A DNA stretch of 64,000 nucleotides from Wurfbainia villosa (lineage: Eukaryota > Streptophyta > Magnoliopsida > Zingiberales > Zingiberaceae). The stretch covers positions 108,427,179 through 108,491,178 of the forward strand of contig CM045996.1 of the NCBI GenBank assembly GCA_025175895.1, in the 5' to 3' direction. This document shows positions 20,511 through 33,682 of this stretch, in pieces (the stretch's first letter is position 1; each line of letters begins with the position of its first letter). Below the pieces are notes generated by a model. It ran no database searches, was not told the DNA's origin, and saw nothing but the letters and a program-made list of their open reading frames with translations. Made by a program: the position numbers and the translations under genes.

Positions 20511-23500
20511 CAAACTTTCATACATCTGATTCTCATTCCCTCCACATTCCTATCAAAAGCTCTTGCCAGAAAGCCCTTAGTGAAAGGATCTACTAAGGTA
20601 TCCTTTGATGCAATCTAGGCGACAACACCTTCTACCTCCTTTATAATTTCTCGTATCAGGTGGTACTTGCACTCTATGTGTTAACTTGTCTTATGAGTTC
20701 GTGGTTCCTTCGAGTTTGCAACTGCACCACTATTATCACAATAAATTGTGATAGTTCTGGGCAAACTAGGAATCACTTCCAAGTCCATCAGGAAGTTCCT
20801 GAGCCACATAACTTCTTTGGCCGCCTCAGAGGCTGCCACATACTCAGTTTCCATGGTGGAGTCTTCCACGCATTTCTTCTTGACACTCCTCCATACAATG
20901 GCTCCACCTCCCAAAGTAAACACAAAACCTGAGGTAGACTTACTGTTATCGTTGTCTGATTGGAAGTCGGAATCTGTGTAACCCATAGGGAATAATTGGT
21001 CTGCCTGGTAAACTAGCATATAATCCCAAGTCCTTCTCAGGTACTTTAATATATGCTTTACCATAGTCCAATGTCCCTATCCTGGATTACTCTGATATCT
21101 ACTGACCATGCCCACGGCAAAGCAGATATCTAGTCTCGTACATAGCATTGCATACATGAGGTTTCCTACTGCCGAAGCATAAGGAACCACCTTCATCTCC
21201 ACTATCTCCTCAGATGTTCTAGGACACATCTCCTTAGATAAAGGAACTCCATGCCTGAAAGGTAGAAAACCTTTCTTGGAGTTTTGCATACTAAAATGAT
21301 CTATAATTGTGTCTATGTATGAAGCTTAAGATAAGTACAACATCCTTTTCCTACGATCCCTTATAACCTTGATCCCAAGGATGTATGCCACTTCTCCCAA
21401 GTCTTTCATATCAAACTGTTTGGACAACAATACCCTTATGTCTGATAACACCTTGACATTGTTGCCAATTAACAAAATGTCATCTACGTATAGTACAAGA
21501 AATACCACTACATTTCTGTCACATCTCTTGTATACACAAGACTCATCCAGACTTTGAATATATCCATAAGACTGGATTACCTCATCAAAATGGATGTTCC
21601 AAGACCTCGAAGCTTGCTTCAATCCATAAATGGACCGATTAAGCTTACATACAAGATGCTCTTTGTCTTTTGCAATGAATCCCTCTGGTTGCTTCATATA
21701 GATGTTTTCCTCAAGACTTCCATTAACGAAAGCTGTCTTGACATCCATTTGTCATACCTCATAATCCATATGAGAAGCAAAGCATAAGAGAATCCAGATA
21801 GACTTAAGCATGGCTATTGGCAAAAAGCTCTCCTCATAATCGATACCCTCTTTCTGAGTATACCCTTTCGCAACAAGCCTCGCTTTGAAGGTCTCAACCT
21901 TCCCATCTATTCCTCCCTTTCTTTTGTAGATCCACTTGCAACCAATGGTTTTTACACCGTCAGATGGTTCTACTAGCTCCCAGACCTGATTTGAATACAT
22001 AGATTCAATCTCAGCATTCATTGCATTTTGCCAAGATACTACATCTTTACCTTGGATTGCCTCGTCATATGTCCAGGGATCAGGTTTATGTTCGCCATGG
22101 ACCAAATCAGAAGATTCTCCCAAGAACATGAATCTATCAGGCTGTCTCACAACCCTCTCACTACGACGAGGTATCACCTGTGTATCCTCTATGACATGCG
22201 GTGCAGTGACTTGTGGTATATTCTCTTGTACCGGTGGTACTGAAGAAGGGACTTCCCCTTTCAATTCCTCCAGAACAATCTTACTCATGGGCTTTTGGTT
22301 CATCACATTGTCTTCATCTAGAAATCTGATGTTCGTGCTAACAATCACCCTCTGATCTCTATAACTATAAAAAAACCACCTTTCGTTCCTCTAGGATAGC
22401 CAACGAACATGCGCACTTCTATACGGGGTTCCAACTTACCAGCATCTGCCTTCAGCACATGTGCTGGACTCCCCCAAATCCGAATATGTCTTAGACTAGG
22501 CTTTCGCCCAATCCACAATTCTGTGGGAGTAGAAGACACTAATTTAGATGAGACCAAGTTCAGAATATACACTGTCGTATCTAGAGCATATCCCTAGAAC
22601 GAATCTGGCAACTGAGAATAACTCATCATCGATCTAACCATCTCCATAAGACTCTTATTCCTTCGCTCTACTACACCATTCTGCTGAGGTGTGCCAGGTG
22701 CAGACAATTGGGATTGAATCCCAGCCTCTGATAAGTAATTCCTAAACTCTTCCAAGAGGTACTCACCACCACGATCAGATCGTAGTGTCTTGATACTTTT
22801 ACCTTGACATTTCTCCACATCAGCCATGAATTCTTGAACTTGTCAAAGCATTCAGACTTGCGGCGCATCAAGTAAATGTATTCATATCTCGAATAATCAT
22901 CTATAAAAGAGACAAAATACTCAAAACCACCTCTAGCCTGGATAGACATAGGACCACACAAATCAGTATGAACCAATACTAACACATCTTTGGCTCTATA
23001 CCCCTTGGCCTTAAAAGCCCTCTTTGTCATTTTATACTCTAAGCAAGATTCGCAGGTTGGGAAATCTTCCACCACTAATGAACCCAGAGGTCCATCAGCT
23101 ATCAACCTTTGAATTCTGCTTAGGTTAATATGACCAAGCCTAAGATGCCAAAGATCTGTTTGGTTCATCTTCGAAGGTTCTTTTCTCTTATTGGAATTAG
23201 AAGATGAGTTATTAACTTCTATTTGCATCGTGGGAGCTTTTAGTTTGAGTGTATACAAATTTCCAATCAATGCACCAGAATAGATAATCTCCCTATTTCT
23301 TTTTATAACAGCTCTGTCATTAAAAGAAATATAATATCCATCCTTAAACAATTTAGAAGCCGAAATCAAATTCTCTCTAAATAAAGGTACATAAAGGCAA
23401 TTCTTAAGAACCAAAACTTTTTTTCTCAAAAGAAAAATAAACATCTCCCACTGCAATAGCCGCCACCTTCATGGCATTACCCAAGTAAATGGTAATCTCC

Positions 23501-23640
23501 CCTTCAGCTAGTCGTCGGGTTTCCTGGAACCCCTGTAAAGTATTGCAGACATGATCAGTGGCTTCCGTATCTACACACCAAGTGTCAGTAGATAATACCA
23601 CTAACCATGTTTCAATGACTAGACCAAAGGATATACCTTT
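20511..23640 (-). pseudogene. Pol of element B, broken by stops and frameshifts
   Basis: Remains of a copia Pol. Protease reads WCVDTEATDHVC, with Glu in place of the Gly after the catalytic Asp-Thr. Then come HLRLGH...CESCLEYK zinc region, integrase core (LVHTDLCG, SDRGGEY, NGVVERR), reverse transcriptase (DVKTAFVNG, YGLKQASRSW, YVDDILL) and RNase H (TDSDFQSD, TMETEYVA). At least three frameshifts (near 23430, 22800 and 22360) and in-frame stops near 21750, 21326, 21077, 20681 and 20628 interrupt it. Related reading frames in J (53995-55281) share a frameshift after the ECFD.FK motif. Confidence 0.85.
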
Positions 23641-23997
23641 GTTCTGCTTCCGATTGGGACAATCCTTCTTCCAATGTCCATCCTGCTTGCAAGTGAAGCA
23701 CTTGCCTTTTGGCTTCTTCACTCATCCCTGAGATCTTCCCATCACCTATACCCCAGCTTGTTTCTTCTTCTTCTTGCCTTTCGGCTTAGAAGTAGAAACC
23801 TTTTGAGCAACCATGGCCTGAGGCTGAGCAAGCCCTTCTGTCACCTGGAGAATGATATCGACCTGGGTTTCCCCATTGATCTCAGCTCCAAGGACTTCCA
23901 GCTCATTTGCAGGCTTAGGAGGGCACTCTTCGAAGAGTATATACTTGTACTCCTCAGCAGTTAAGACAATATCTAGATTCTTTTTTCCAATCAACAT
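23641..23997 (-). pseudogene. Shortened Gag of element B
   Basis: The frame opens at 23997 with a copia Gag N-terminal motif (NLDIVLTAEEYKYILFEECP), but within about 40 residues jumps to what is normally the Lys-rich region before the zinc knuckle, so the central Gag domain of about 150 residues is missing. A TAG and a TGA (around 23730-23746) come before the knuckle CFTCKQDGHWKKDC, which is in the same frame. No functional capsid can come from this copy. Confidence 0.75.
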
Positions 23998-25097
23998 AGT
24001 TGGGTCCAGTGAGTTTATTTTCCTTTAGTATCATAGCAAGTGGACTGAAAGTCATTTTTGAAAAACCTAAGAATAACATATATCAAAACTTTAGATTTCA
24101 AAAAATTATTGATTCCTCAAACAATAAAATTTTAAAATCAACCAACACCTCAAAACACTGAGAATATCGTATGCCACGATCGTGTGGACGTATACGAATT
24201 CTACATTTGTAAGAGGAGGATTTACCCATTAATTTTACTATCTTATCATCCTATCTTTTTGACAAATAAAATTAATAGTTGGTTTCTCTTCGGCCCTACA
24301 AATAAAAGTAGTCACTCCGATGGGGAGGATACTCCTATTTGCATCTAAGAGTTCACCATTACTCGATACCAAGGAAATTATCTCGGGTTATGTGCCTTCT
24401 GATGGGGAAGTACACACGCTCCTAAATAATTTCCTATGACCGTATCCGACCCTGTGAGCCGCAAACAAACTCATATGATGGGGAGGAAGGCACTCAAAGC
24501 CGATGCGCAAGTTTATTTGCATCACATGTCAAATCGTAATGGAGGCCGTGGGAATTTATAAAAATATCCCTCTCCCACTTAGTAATTTAAAATTGAGGAA
24601 TTTTCTAGCCTACGACATGCATATCAAACAATAAGCAATAAATATGAAAAATAAATATTTTCCAACTATTATGGCTTTTGTCTTCAATATGTCTCCCGTC
24701 ATATCGCCATCACGTTCACTCCTCCCTACGCCATGTATAAGCCTTCCGGAGATCCGAGCCGAGAAAAAATATTTTAATTTACATCCATCGATCCTATACT
24801 CCACGAGAGAGTGCACATGAAATCTAGATCGAAAGTAAATACTAAAATAAAAAGAGTGGTTAAACAATGTCGTATCTAATTACAAAAATTAAATACTAGC
24901 CTCGTCAACCCCGAGGATTCAACAAAATATACAATTACACACATACAATCACATACACACATATGGCCATAATAGTTGGATCCTATGTCTGCAACCAAAG
25001 AGTTAACCTACGCATATCCTACTATTATCCGACACATATAATATATGAAAAGTGCATAAAAGTAACCGAATCCTAAACACACAAAACTGGAAACCGA
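23998..25097 (-). other. Untranslated leader of element B
   Basis: About 1.1 kb between primer-binding site and gag, without a significant open frame. It is homologous to the leader of element I at 63075-64000. Confidence 0.75.
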
Positions 25098-25110
25098 GGC
25101 TCTGATACCA
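25098..25110 (-). other. Primer-binding site of element B
   Basis: TGGTATCAGAGCC on the minus strand, 2 bp after the 5' LTR end CCTTCA. Confidence 0.9.
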
Positions 25111-25621
25111 CTTGAAGGTAGGGAACTTCGCTTCCCACTTTAACTCGGTCGCTTGTTCATGGTCATCCCATCGACGTCCCCGGATTAAAAAAAAATTAAT
25201 CCTAGACAAAAGGGATCACCCAAGCAATCGTTTCATCGTCGTGCTATTTGATTAGAATAGTCACTTGAACAAACTTGTTGTTCAAGCCACCAACCTCTAT
25301 TCTATGTATAGCCATGGAATAGACGATGTACGGAACGCTGGATTTTGTCTTTATATTCGGGGTCCAAGTTATATTAGCCACAAAATAGAATATATAACAT
25401 ACATATGATCAAATATAGACAACTTACAAAAGAATATAAACAAACGTTATACCTCTTGATCTTCTATTGTATGTCCTTCCTCCTTTTGGACGTCGTGTGG
25501 GCGATGATCTACCAAAAGTCAAAGCTCCTAGATCACCAATCTTCCTTCCTTGCTTGCTCTGAACAAGAGGAAGAATAAGAAACAAAGCACTTCTCCTTCT
25601 TTCAACCAACCACCAAGTTCC

Positions 25622-27657
25622 TGTAGGGATGTATACTGAAAAGTCTATCTTTTCTATGAACATCTTTATTTTTGAAATAAGAATCACATGATCATTGTTT
25701 GCATATTTTTATGCATATTATCTAATACGTTACATTGTAGATAACATGGTGTGTGGTGTCACATGGGAGATCATGTTATCGGCTCCTTGTAAAGTATAAG
25801 TAAAGTCTCACAACCGAGATGGCTTTGGACAAACCATCAGAATGGTTGTAGTGTGATTTGGTATTGGTTTGTCTTGACCATAGAATCACACTAGTGCACG
25901 ATGTGTGTATTGAGCAGGACCGACATAGAGGTGATTCGATTTATTGCTGACTACATAATCGAATCAGATCTCAGATATTATTGTGTACATTCTCTTAATC
26001 CCAATATAATAATGGGCACATATACTTAGTATTCATCTCTTTGATTTACCAATGGACGAGATTTATAGATTAAATCGATAGGCTCGGTAAGTTGGGAGAT
26101 GATATTATTTATATGGTGTGTCGTTGATTATAGGAGGAAACCGTGTCCTATATATTAGGATGATGATGTCCCCTTGAGGAGCTCATAAGGTTCATCATAT
26201 AAACCCTGCAGGTGGACTAGGTCCGGCATGATGAAAAGGTTGAGTGGTACTACTCAAGGAGTTAGATGTTGATTAATTAATGGTCAGTAAATTAATTAAT
26301 CGACGGACATTCGAGATCTTAAACACGGGGAGAAAATGTACAAATAATATATGGAGCCCATATTATCATATGGGGATTGGTGAGGTAGATCAATGATGAT
26401 CCTTTAATGGATTGGATCATCATTAGTGGATCGGACTTTATGTGGGCTTGATCCATGGGTGGCCAAGATAAAACTCCTCCTCATGGTCCCTAATGTAGCC
26501 TATTAACACCTCATGAAGCTTAGATCCAATGGATGAAAACAAAACTTTAGATCCGACGGTTGAGATTAAATCCCTAGAACCAATGGAGGAGATTAAATCA
26601 TGGCTTGAGCCCAACTCTATAAATAGAGATTAAAAAGTGGGCGGCAAGACATAAGGATGGATGAGGGGATTAGGGTTTGTCCCTTGGGCGGCAACCAATC
26701 CTTATTAGATTAGGATTGGTAGTGGTGGCTAGGGTTAGGGTTTTGGGGATTAGAGTGGGCGGCAACTCAAGGAGGTGTTCCTTCTTCTTCCAAAGGTTGG
26801 TCGGCCCCTATTCTTCTCCTCTGTACCTTGCCATGAGCTCATCCTATTCTTCTTCCCCTCTTCCATGGCCGGCAATAAGAAAAGCTAGGATTAGGGTTTG
26901 GAAGCTTGGGTGGCACTAAATAAGGAAATAGTTTGGTTTCTTCTTCCTATCCTTTGGTGGCCGGCGCCCACAGACCTATCCCAGCCCTTGGACGGCATCC
27001 AAAGACCCCTTTTCCTTCTCCTTAGGTGGTGAAAACAAGATATAAGGTTTTCCCTTGGTGTCTTGGCCAGTTTCCACCATTATCTCCTTCTCCTTGATGG
27101 CCGGCGGCAAGCATTTCTTTTGTTGCTTGTTGGTTGGCTATAGGAAGGTGATGAGCCTTGTTTCTATTCTTCCTCTTGATTTGGATGAGCAAGGAAGGAA
27201 GATTTGCGATCTAGGAGCTTCGACTTTTGGTAGAGCGTCGCCCACATAACGTTCGAAAGGAGGAAGGACATACATTAGAAGATCGAGAGGTATATCGATT
27301 CTCTAATTTTTATATGTTACATGTTTGTATTTGTTTTTCATTTATGAGCATGATATAAATCTGTATATGGCTAAATAATACTTTGATCCCGAGTATAAAC
27401 ACAAAAACCGGCGATCCGGACATCGTCTATTCCATGGCTACTCGTAGAATAGAGGATGGTCGCTTGAACAACTAGTTTGTTCAAGTGACCTCACTAAACG
27501 AATAGCACGACGATGACTTGGTGGTTTTGGCAATCCCTTTTGTCTACGATTAAATTTTTTTAATCCGGGGACATCGAAGGGATCACCATGGACAAGCTAC
27601 CGAGGTGAAGTGGGAAGCGAAGTTTCCCCTCACGGACTCGATAAGCAAAACCCTTCA
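25622..27657 (+). mobile_element. Solo LTR K (B family, opposite orientation)
   Basis: 2036 bp from TGTAGGGATGTATACTG to ACCCTTCA, flanked by a perfect GTTCC duplication (25617-25621 and 27658-27662). The joined flanks give CACCAAGTTCCAAGCTTGG, found unbroken in the other B LTR near 10576-10596. There is no internal region, so this is a solo LTR left by LTR-LTR recombination. It belongs to the same family as the LTR it sits in, but points the other way. Confidence 0.9.
26617..26626 (+). promoter_or_regulatory. TATA box of solo LTR K
   Basis: CTATAAATAG about 1 kb into the LTR, aligned with the TATA boxes of the B and I LTRs. Confidence 0.5.
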
Positions 27658-27970
27658 GTTCCAAGCTTGGTGCTTGCCGCCAGCCAAGAAGGAGAACAAG
27701 GAGATGAAGAAGAGGGTCGGCCAAAAGCTACAAGGGGAAGACCCTAAGCACCGGCCAAAGATGAAGAGGAGAAGGTTGGACGCCGGGCAAGCCAAGGGGA
27801 GAAGAAGAAGGAAGGGCGCCGGCCACCTAAGGGAGAAGAAGAAGAAGAAAAGGAAACAAATTCCTTATTTGTGGCCGCCCACTCCAAAACCCTAGCCTCC
27901 AAGCTTCTTGCCGCCCAATCCTAATCCTATCTTGTTTCTAATTCCTCTTGCCGCCCACCCTAGCCTCTCC

Positions 27971-27980
27971 TTTTATAGAG
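27971..27980 (-). promoter_or_regulatory. TATA box of the B 5' LTR
   Basis: CTCTATAAAA on the minus strand, the expected promoter of element B. Transcription from it would run into K in antisense. Confidence 0.55.
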
Positions 27981-29396
27981 TTAGGGATAAGCCTTATTTT
28001 AATCTCCACCATTGGTTCTAGGGATTTAATCTCAACCTTCGGATCTAGAGATTTAATCTCAACAATCGAATCTAGAGATTTAATCTCTAGTTTTGGATCT
28101 AGAGTTTTGTTTTTATCCATTGGATCTAGGCTTCATGAGGTTTTAATAGGCTACAATAGGGACCATGAGAAGGAGTTGGATCTTGGCCACCCAATGGATC
28201 AAGCCCACATAAAGTCTGATCCATTAATGATAATCCAATCCATTAAAGGATTATCATTGATCTACCTCACCAACCCCCATAAGTTAATATGGGCTCCATA
28301 TATTATTTGTATATTTTTCTCCCCGTGTTTAAGATCTCAAATGTCCATCGATTAATTAATTTTCTGACCATTAATTAATCCACATCTAACTCCATGTGTA
28401 GTACCACTCAACCATTTCATCATGTCGGACCAAGTCCACCTGCAGGGTTTACATGATGAACCTTATGAGCTCCTCAAGGGGACATCATCATCCTAATATA
28501 TAGGACACGGTTTCCTCCTATAATCAATGACACACCATATAAATAGTATCATTTTCCAACTTACCGAGCCTATCGATTTACTCTATAAATCTCACCCATT
28601 GATAAATCAAAGAAATGAATACTAAGTATATGTGCTCGTTATTATATCAGGATTAAGAGCATGTACAATATAATATCTGAGGTCCGATTCGATTATGTAG
28701 TCAGCAATAAATCGAATCACTTCTATGTCGGTCCTGCTCAATACACACAAAGTGTACTAGTGTGATTCTATGGTCAAGACAAACCAATACCAAATCACAC
28801 TACAACCATACCAATGGTTTGTCCAAAGCCATCTCAGTTGTGAGCCTTTACTTATACTTTACAAGGAACCGATAACATGATCTCCTGTGTGACACTACAC
28901 ACCATGTTATCTACAATGTAATGTATTAGATAATATGCATAACCATAAATATACAAACAATGATCATGTGATTCTTATTTCAAAAATAAAGATGTTCATA
29001 CAAAAGATAGACTTTTCAGTATACATCCCAACACATCTTATACGATCATGTTACCTTGACTCCGCTCTTATTTACTCTTGCACTTGATACCTTATACTTG
29101 GCTGTTATACTCGATTGTTGTTATCGTATCTCACTTCATCGTGATTAATAGTTACAGATGTGATGTAACTTAGAATTTGTTTAGTTAGGTGCAAATACTA
29201 AAGTCCGGATGACGACCTAATTGTAAATTGGCCAAAAAGATCATCTGTGGGTAGGTAATGTCTTGAACTTAGGGTTAATTCTAATACCCTTAGGTTGCAT
29301 GTTTACTACTAAGCATGTATTGTGTAAATGGTCAGGTGAGTTGCGCTTAGTGTGTCGCTACGGATCGGTGGTCCTAGCTTGTTATGATCAGTTGAG

Positions 29397-29630
29397 TACG
29401 ACTCTCTACAGGATAGAGAATGCGTCGATCTGTAAGTACGACTCTCTACCGGATAGAGAGTGCTATGATTAGTTAAGAACGACTCTCTACAGGATAGAGA
29501 GTGCGTCGATCAGTTGAGTATGACTCTCTACGGGATAGAGAGTGCTATGATCAGTTGAGTACGACTCTCTGCAGGATAGAGAGTGCATAGATCATATTTT
29601 TATGATTCTTTGTAGTATTGAGAGTCTGTG
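29397..29630 (+). repeat. Tandem array of about 40-bp hairpin units
   Basis: Five units of 40-42 bp plus a decayed sixth. Each holds ACTCTCTA-N4-ATAGAGAGT (a stem of 8-9 bp with a 3-4-base loop) followed by TGCGTCGATC or TGCTATGATC. The stems are kept by the units even where the spacers differ. Confidence 0.85.
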
Positions 29631-30086
29631 GTGGATGTCTGTATGTGTGACTTTGCATTCATGTCATTTGCATGCATGCTAGCGACGTGGTCTTTCTTAT
29701 GGTTGAGAGGGTCGTCAGTCATCTTGCCCCCATGGTTACTCATAGGAGGAGTAACCAGTGTGAGGACAGAGCATTATGGTCTCACACTCTATCACTATAG
29801 ACGGTGGTAGTTTGATTTGCGTGTCGTAGTCCTACGTGTGTGACACTCGACCACTCATGGATTGTGACTGTCAGAGTGGCCAATAGTAGGGACTCCCATC
29901 GAGTAGCTTGCTCTTCACGCTTATATGCTACTCGATCATACTGCCCACTCGACCACTCGAGAGTAGTGGTTGGTGTTGAGTTGAGACGTTATCATGTCGA
30001 GCCACCGAGGCCACACTGGGGTCATGGTAGCTTTAGGGTGAGTCGGCATGACCATGCATGATGAATTGCCGCGACTTATGCCATTT

Positions 30087-30088
<2 letters not shown>

Positions 30089-30127
<39 letters not shown>
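30089..30127. repeat. (TA)n microsatellite
   Basis: Uninterrupted TA dinucleotides of nearly 40 bp in the G LTR. Confidence 0.95.
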
Positions 30128-30131
<4 letters not shown>

Positions 30132-30863
30132 CTATATATTTGTTGGTTAGTCTATTGCATTCTTTGACCTGTATTTATGTCGTTGTATGGTTTAGAGCAG
30201 ACTTCCTGTTATATACATATATTGTAGATATGTGCTCAGGTGGGATAGGTGTAGCTTAGCTGACTTTCAGGTATGTCTGCATTTTACATTGCCTGTTTGG
30301 TTAGAAGGTATATACATGGATATGTTTTCATGTTAGTTGTTACCTAATGTACCTATAGATTTTTCTGTTGAATTACATGTAATATTTAATATATACATGT
30401 TTTTCCTATTACCTGCTGAGTTTTACTCACCACCATAGACCCTTGGTTTTTCTATCGCCCAGGTAACAGGTAGAAGTTTTCATGATTGCTTGGAACACCG
30501 TTGGCTGGTAACATCTCATCTTACCTCCGAGGCTCCTGTGGTCATTTTGGGCTTTCTGTATGTTATTTTATGTATTTGGAGTCTACTGTGTTATGGACTT
30601 GTCATGTGATGTACACACTTGTAGATTCAAGTTTTGTCAATGTTCCATTATGTTGTGTGGTGGTCAGTAATACCGGTATGCATTGTGTGTAGGTTGTATT
30701 AGTTTCCGCTGTGTTTCGTTATGTTGTTATGTTTTTATTTGTATATGCTTTGGTTATTGTGGGCCCAAGGGCCTTGTATTAACATGATATGTTGCCACGT
30801 ACAGGTAAGATGTCGTCCGTTTGCTTTTCGGCACGGCATACTCTCGGGGCATGACAACTTTAT

Positions 30864-30876
30864 TAGTATCAGAGCC
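30864..30876 (+). other. Primer-binding site of element G
   Basis: TAGTATCAGAGCC, one change from the initiator tRNA-Met complement, shortly after the LTR end and followed by CTAGGTTC, as in Tekay/Del-type gypsy elements. Confidence 0.75.
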
Positions 30877-31074
30877 CTAGGTTCTGCGATGCTATACAAT
30901 GTTGTTTTTGTGTCGAGTCTTGGATTCTCGGGAGTCGATTTGTTCAGTTTTGGTTTTCTGAGATGAGACTGACAGCGGCTTGAGCTCCAAGCAGCACGAG
31001 GTAAGAATTCCTGATAACTTATGGTTTAGTAGAATTTATCTAAAATTGATCAATAGGTGTATACAGTCAGAGTT

Positions 31075-33660
31075 ATGACACCTGTGCAGACTCGTAGTAG
31101 GGGTCGTCCACTGAGGCGACCAACCGGAGTTACCTTTAGTGTTTTTACTCTGGGTTTTGTTGACTATGCATTTAGTGTATATAACAGGGAATAACATGTA
31201 GTGTGTTGGTTATTGTTTATAACCGTGGTATGAGTTGACCGTGGAAACGACCTGTTGAGTCTTGAACCTGTGTCGAAAAGGTGATTTACCTTTGAGAGTC
31301 GACTGATACCGAGTCGGAAAACAGGGGTCAGTCATCACATTTCTTGTGGAAATCAGAGACTACAATCTTAGAGATTTTCACTAATTATGCTAGTCAGATC
31401 ATTACCTGTTGGGTAATGGACAAGATAAGTAGGCTATTGTTGATGCAGATAGCGGAAGGCTAGTTTATGGTGTTTCATAGGGATTTTTTTATCCCTGAGT
31501 TGTTCGTACTGGGTTGTATAACTTTGAAGGTACTTTTGAGTACTTAACTCATGTTATATAGAGAAAGTAGAGTTATTTGCATACCATTATCGAGATCAAG
31601 CTGATATTTTATGGTAAATGTAGAAAATAACATTTGGAGAATGATATATCACTTGATCATGGTTTAGTGATGTTGAAAGTGAATATTTCTTCGCATCACA
31701 TTCAGTGACACATTGTAGGGAATTCTTGAGCTTCAAGTTGGGTGATCATTGATAATGGGAATACCATGCAGAGTCATTAGACTTACAGAATTTATGCTCA
31801 CCTAATAGCTCAAGAATGTGAAGGGATGTTTTAAGCCACCCACGGTTGTTGGCTTACTGTTGGATTAAGATGACTGGATCTTCTATCAGATCCTATCGGA
31901 AGATGTTGGATTGAGTCAGGAATTTAGAAATAACTTCGTACAAGTGTTTAAGAGTTGGAGACTGATAAGCAGATATTGCAAGTCAACTTATTTAGGTCAG
32001 AAGTCTCCGACTGTTTGATAGAAGGAGCAAGATCGGAGTCATAGGCCTTAAGCTACCTTCCGATTATAGAAGACCAACTCAGATCATCAAGATGTTCTCG
32101 TGCACATCTGGGAAATCAGAAGAAAGACTCCGAGTTATGTACATGCAGTGCGGATCACGAAAACACGCGAAGTTAGATTATCTGTTTGATTAGTTCGTCT
32201 ATTGCTATTGAAAGCAACCAGTACATTTGAGGAGGTATACTTGAAGACTCAGTTGAAGAATATCGATGGTATTCCGGGAGGATGATGCACCATCTTGACA
32301 GCAGAGATCAATACAGAAGATTGGGTTATCTCATCACCAGTAACCTACTAACTCAGGCGTGGTTGGAGTTCAATGATACTTCCTTTCAAGGGAAGTGATT
32401 TTTGTAGCAGTATCAGTAGAATACATCATAGAAGACTCATGCAGATAACAACAACTTACCCCCCAGATGTGGATTGGCTTTGTACAAAGGAGAGAGTATA
32501 CGACGATGGTCGTATGTATTCGGTATTCTATAGTTGTAGCTCGTATGATTAAGTGATGGGATCAAATGATCTAGCAAAATCCTTGGGTCATTCGTCGTAG
32601 AAATGCGACCGAATTATCGCGGACTGTTGGATCTGATTTTGTTCTCTTCGGAGAAAGGTCGAGACCTGCGGGGAGCCTTTGGATCGGATCGGTAGATAAT
32701 TGATCGTTCAGGGTACTCTAGTTTACCCTCTGGGTTAATATATTGAGAGATACTTGTAGTTTACAGGTATCCTTGTCTAGAACATTTTTAGTTCGGATTA
32801 GAAGGGTTCCTTTACATGGACTTGTGGGTCGGTGGTATCTCTACCATCTAGTGAGATGTGGATCAACAATTAAGAAGTCAAGGGATACCCTTAGACTTGG
32901 ATAGACATATCTTTACAGTAGACATATCCCTACGGATGGTCAACTTGTTGAGATTATGGTATGATTATGTCTCTCAAATGTGCGTATAATCCGAGAGCAT
33001 TCGAATGTAGTTTTGAATGAACTCCTAGGCTTGCCGTATAGGCAAGTGGAGTAGGCGATCGAAATGATTACGGAAATAGTTCTGATATCAAAGATCTCAT
33101 ACCGGATGATAATTTGACTAGTATAAGTGTTACTAAACACTATGGGAATTGGAAGAATGTAAGTTGCGATTATAGGAGATGTTGGAGGGGATATTTATCT
33201 GTCCCAGTATTTATCTTTGAGAAGATCCAGAACTCTTTGTTAAAAGAGAGATGAACCTTTGAGATTATGCATCGATTATCGATGATGGAATGCGGTAGTT
33301 CTTAAAAAGGAATATCCTTCGTTGTGGATAGATGATCTATTTAGATCAACTAAGGACACCTGTGTATACTCTAGGGTTGGTTTACGACTGGAGTGTTGAT
33401 ATTGTAGTGACAGGATGTCATACAATTATCATTGTCATTGTGATGATTGATACATCATCAGTGTAGAGTAAAGAGGATGCAGGTGCAAAGATGATAATTT
33501 CATACTTGGTAAGAATTTTATGAGTTTTGATTATGTTGTTAGACTATTTAACGATTTAGTCATCTGTGGACTTGAGAAATCTTGTATTCTTGACACGATT
33601 GGATCAATTTATGGTTGTTGGAGTTGTGCAACTTGGCCACTGTTGATGGTGGTAGTTGGA
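31075..33660 (+). pseudogene. Decayed gag and first part of pol, gypsy element G
   Basis: The ATG at 31075 opens a short basic peptide (TPVQTRSRGRPLRRP) like gypsy Gag starts; after that no frame stays open. The clearest trace is reverse transcriptase near 33240-33350: words like LRLCIDYR, then KKEYPSLWIDDLF, matching the RT palm of gypsy elements with a stop between them. Gag zinc knuckle and protease are not recognisable. The internal region (about 4.7 kb in total, with segment 2) is shorter than in intact relatives, so parts are deleted. It is the oldest and most damaged element in the window. Confidence 0.6.
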
Positions 33661-33682
33661 GTTGCGCACTTGGCCACCGTCG
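33612..33682 (+). repeat. Short tandem repeat in G, split by element D
   Basis: Two units of 34-37 bp with GTTGGAGTTG(T/C)GCA(A)CTTGGCCAC; the second runs into the target site CGTCG of element D and continues at 50604-50620. Confidence 0.6.

Larger units (their letters stand above)
10033..29033 (-). mobile_element. Element B: Ty1-copia retrotransposon with two nested insertions
   Basis: A minus-strand element of 19001 bp, or about 8.4 kb after removing A (10850-19400) and K (25622-27657). A perfect target duplication CATCT flanks it (10028-10032 and 29034-29038), and the flanks join into continuous gypsy LTR. The LTRs are about 1.85-1.9 kb. The internal region (20477-25112) has a polypurine tract, shortened gag, broken pol and primer-binding site in normal order. 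It differs from the Sireviruses A, C and D: polypurine tract ATAAGTGGGAGAT, no palindrome cluster and no CTATTCACCCC run. I do not assign a clade. Confidence 0.88.
25113..29033 (-). repeat. 5' LTR of element B, split by solo LTR K
   Basis: On the minus strand it starts TGTTGGGATGTATACTG at 29033 and ends ...CTACCTTCA at 25113. K and its duplication take 25622-27662, leaving about 1880 bp. It contains the empty target site of element A (27931-27935) and a TATA box at 27971-27980. Confidence 0.88.
29034..30856 (+). repeat. 5' LTR of element G, segment 3
   Basis: It continues the gypsy LTR after element B and ends GGGGCATGACA, 7 bp before a primer-binding-site match. With the other segments the LTR is about 3.3-3.5 kb, long but usual for Tekay/Del-type chromoviruses. 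It holds the hairpin tandem array and a TA microsatellite. The reading frames at 29263-30061 and 30486-30966 are short and unsupported. Confidence 0.75.

Noticed and set aside
29397..29630. Possible CRISPR array
   Set aside because: The units are contiguous tandem repeats without unique spacers, in plant DNA and inside an LTR.
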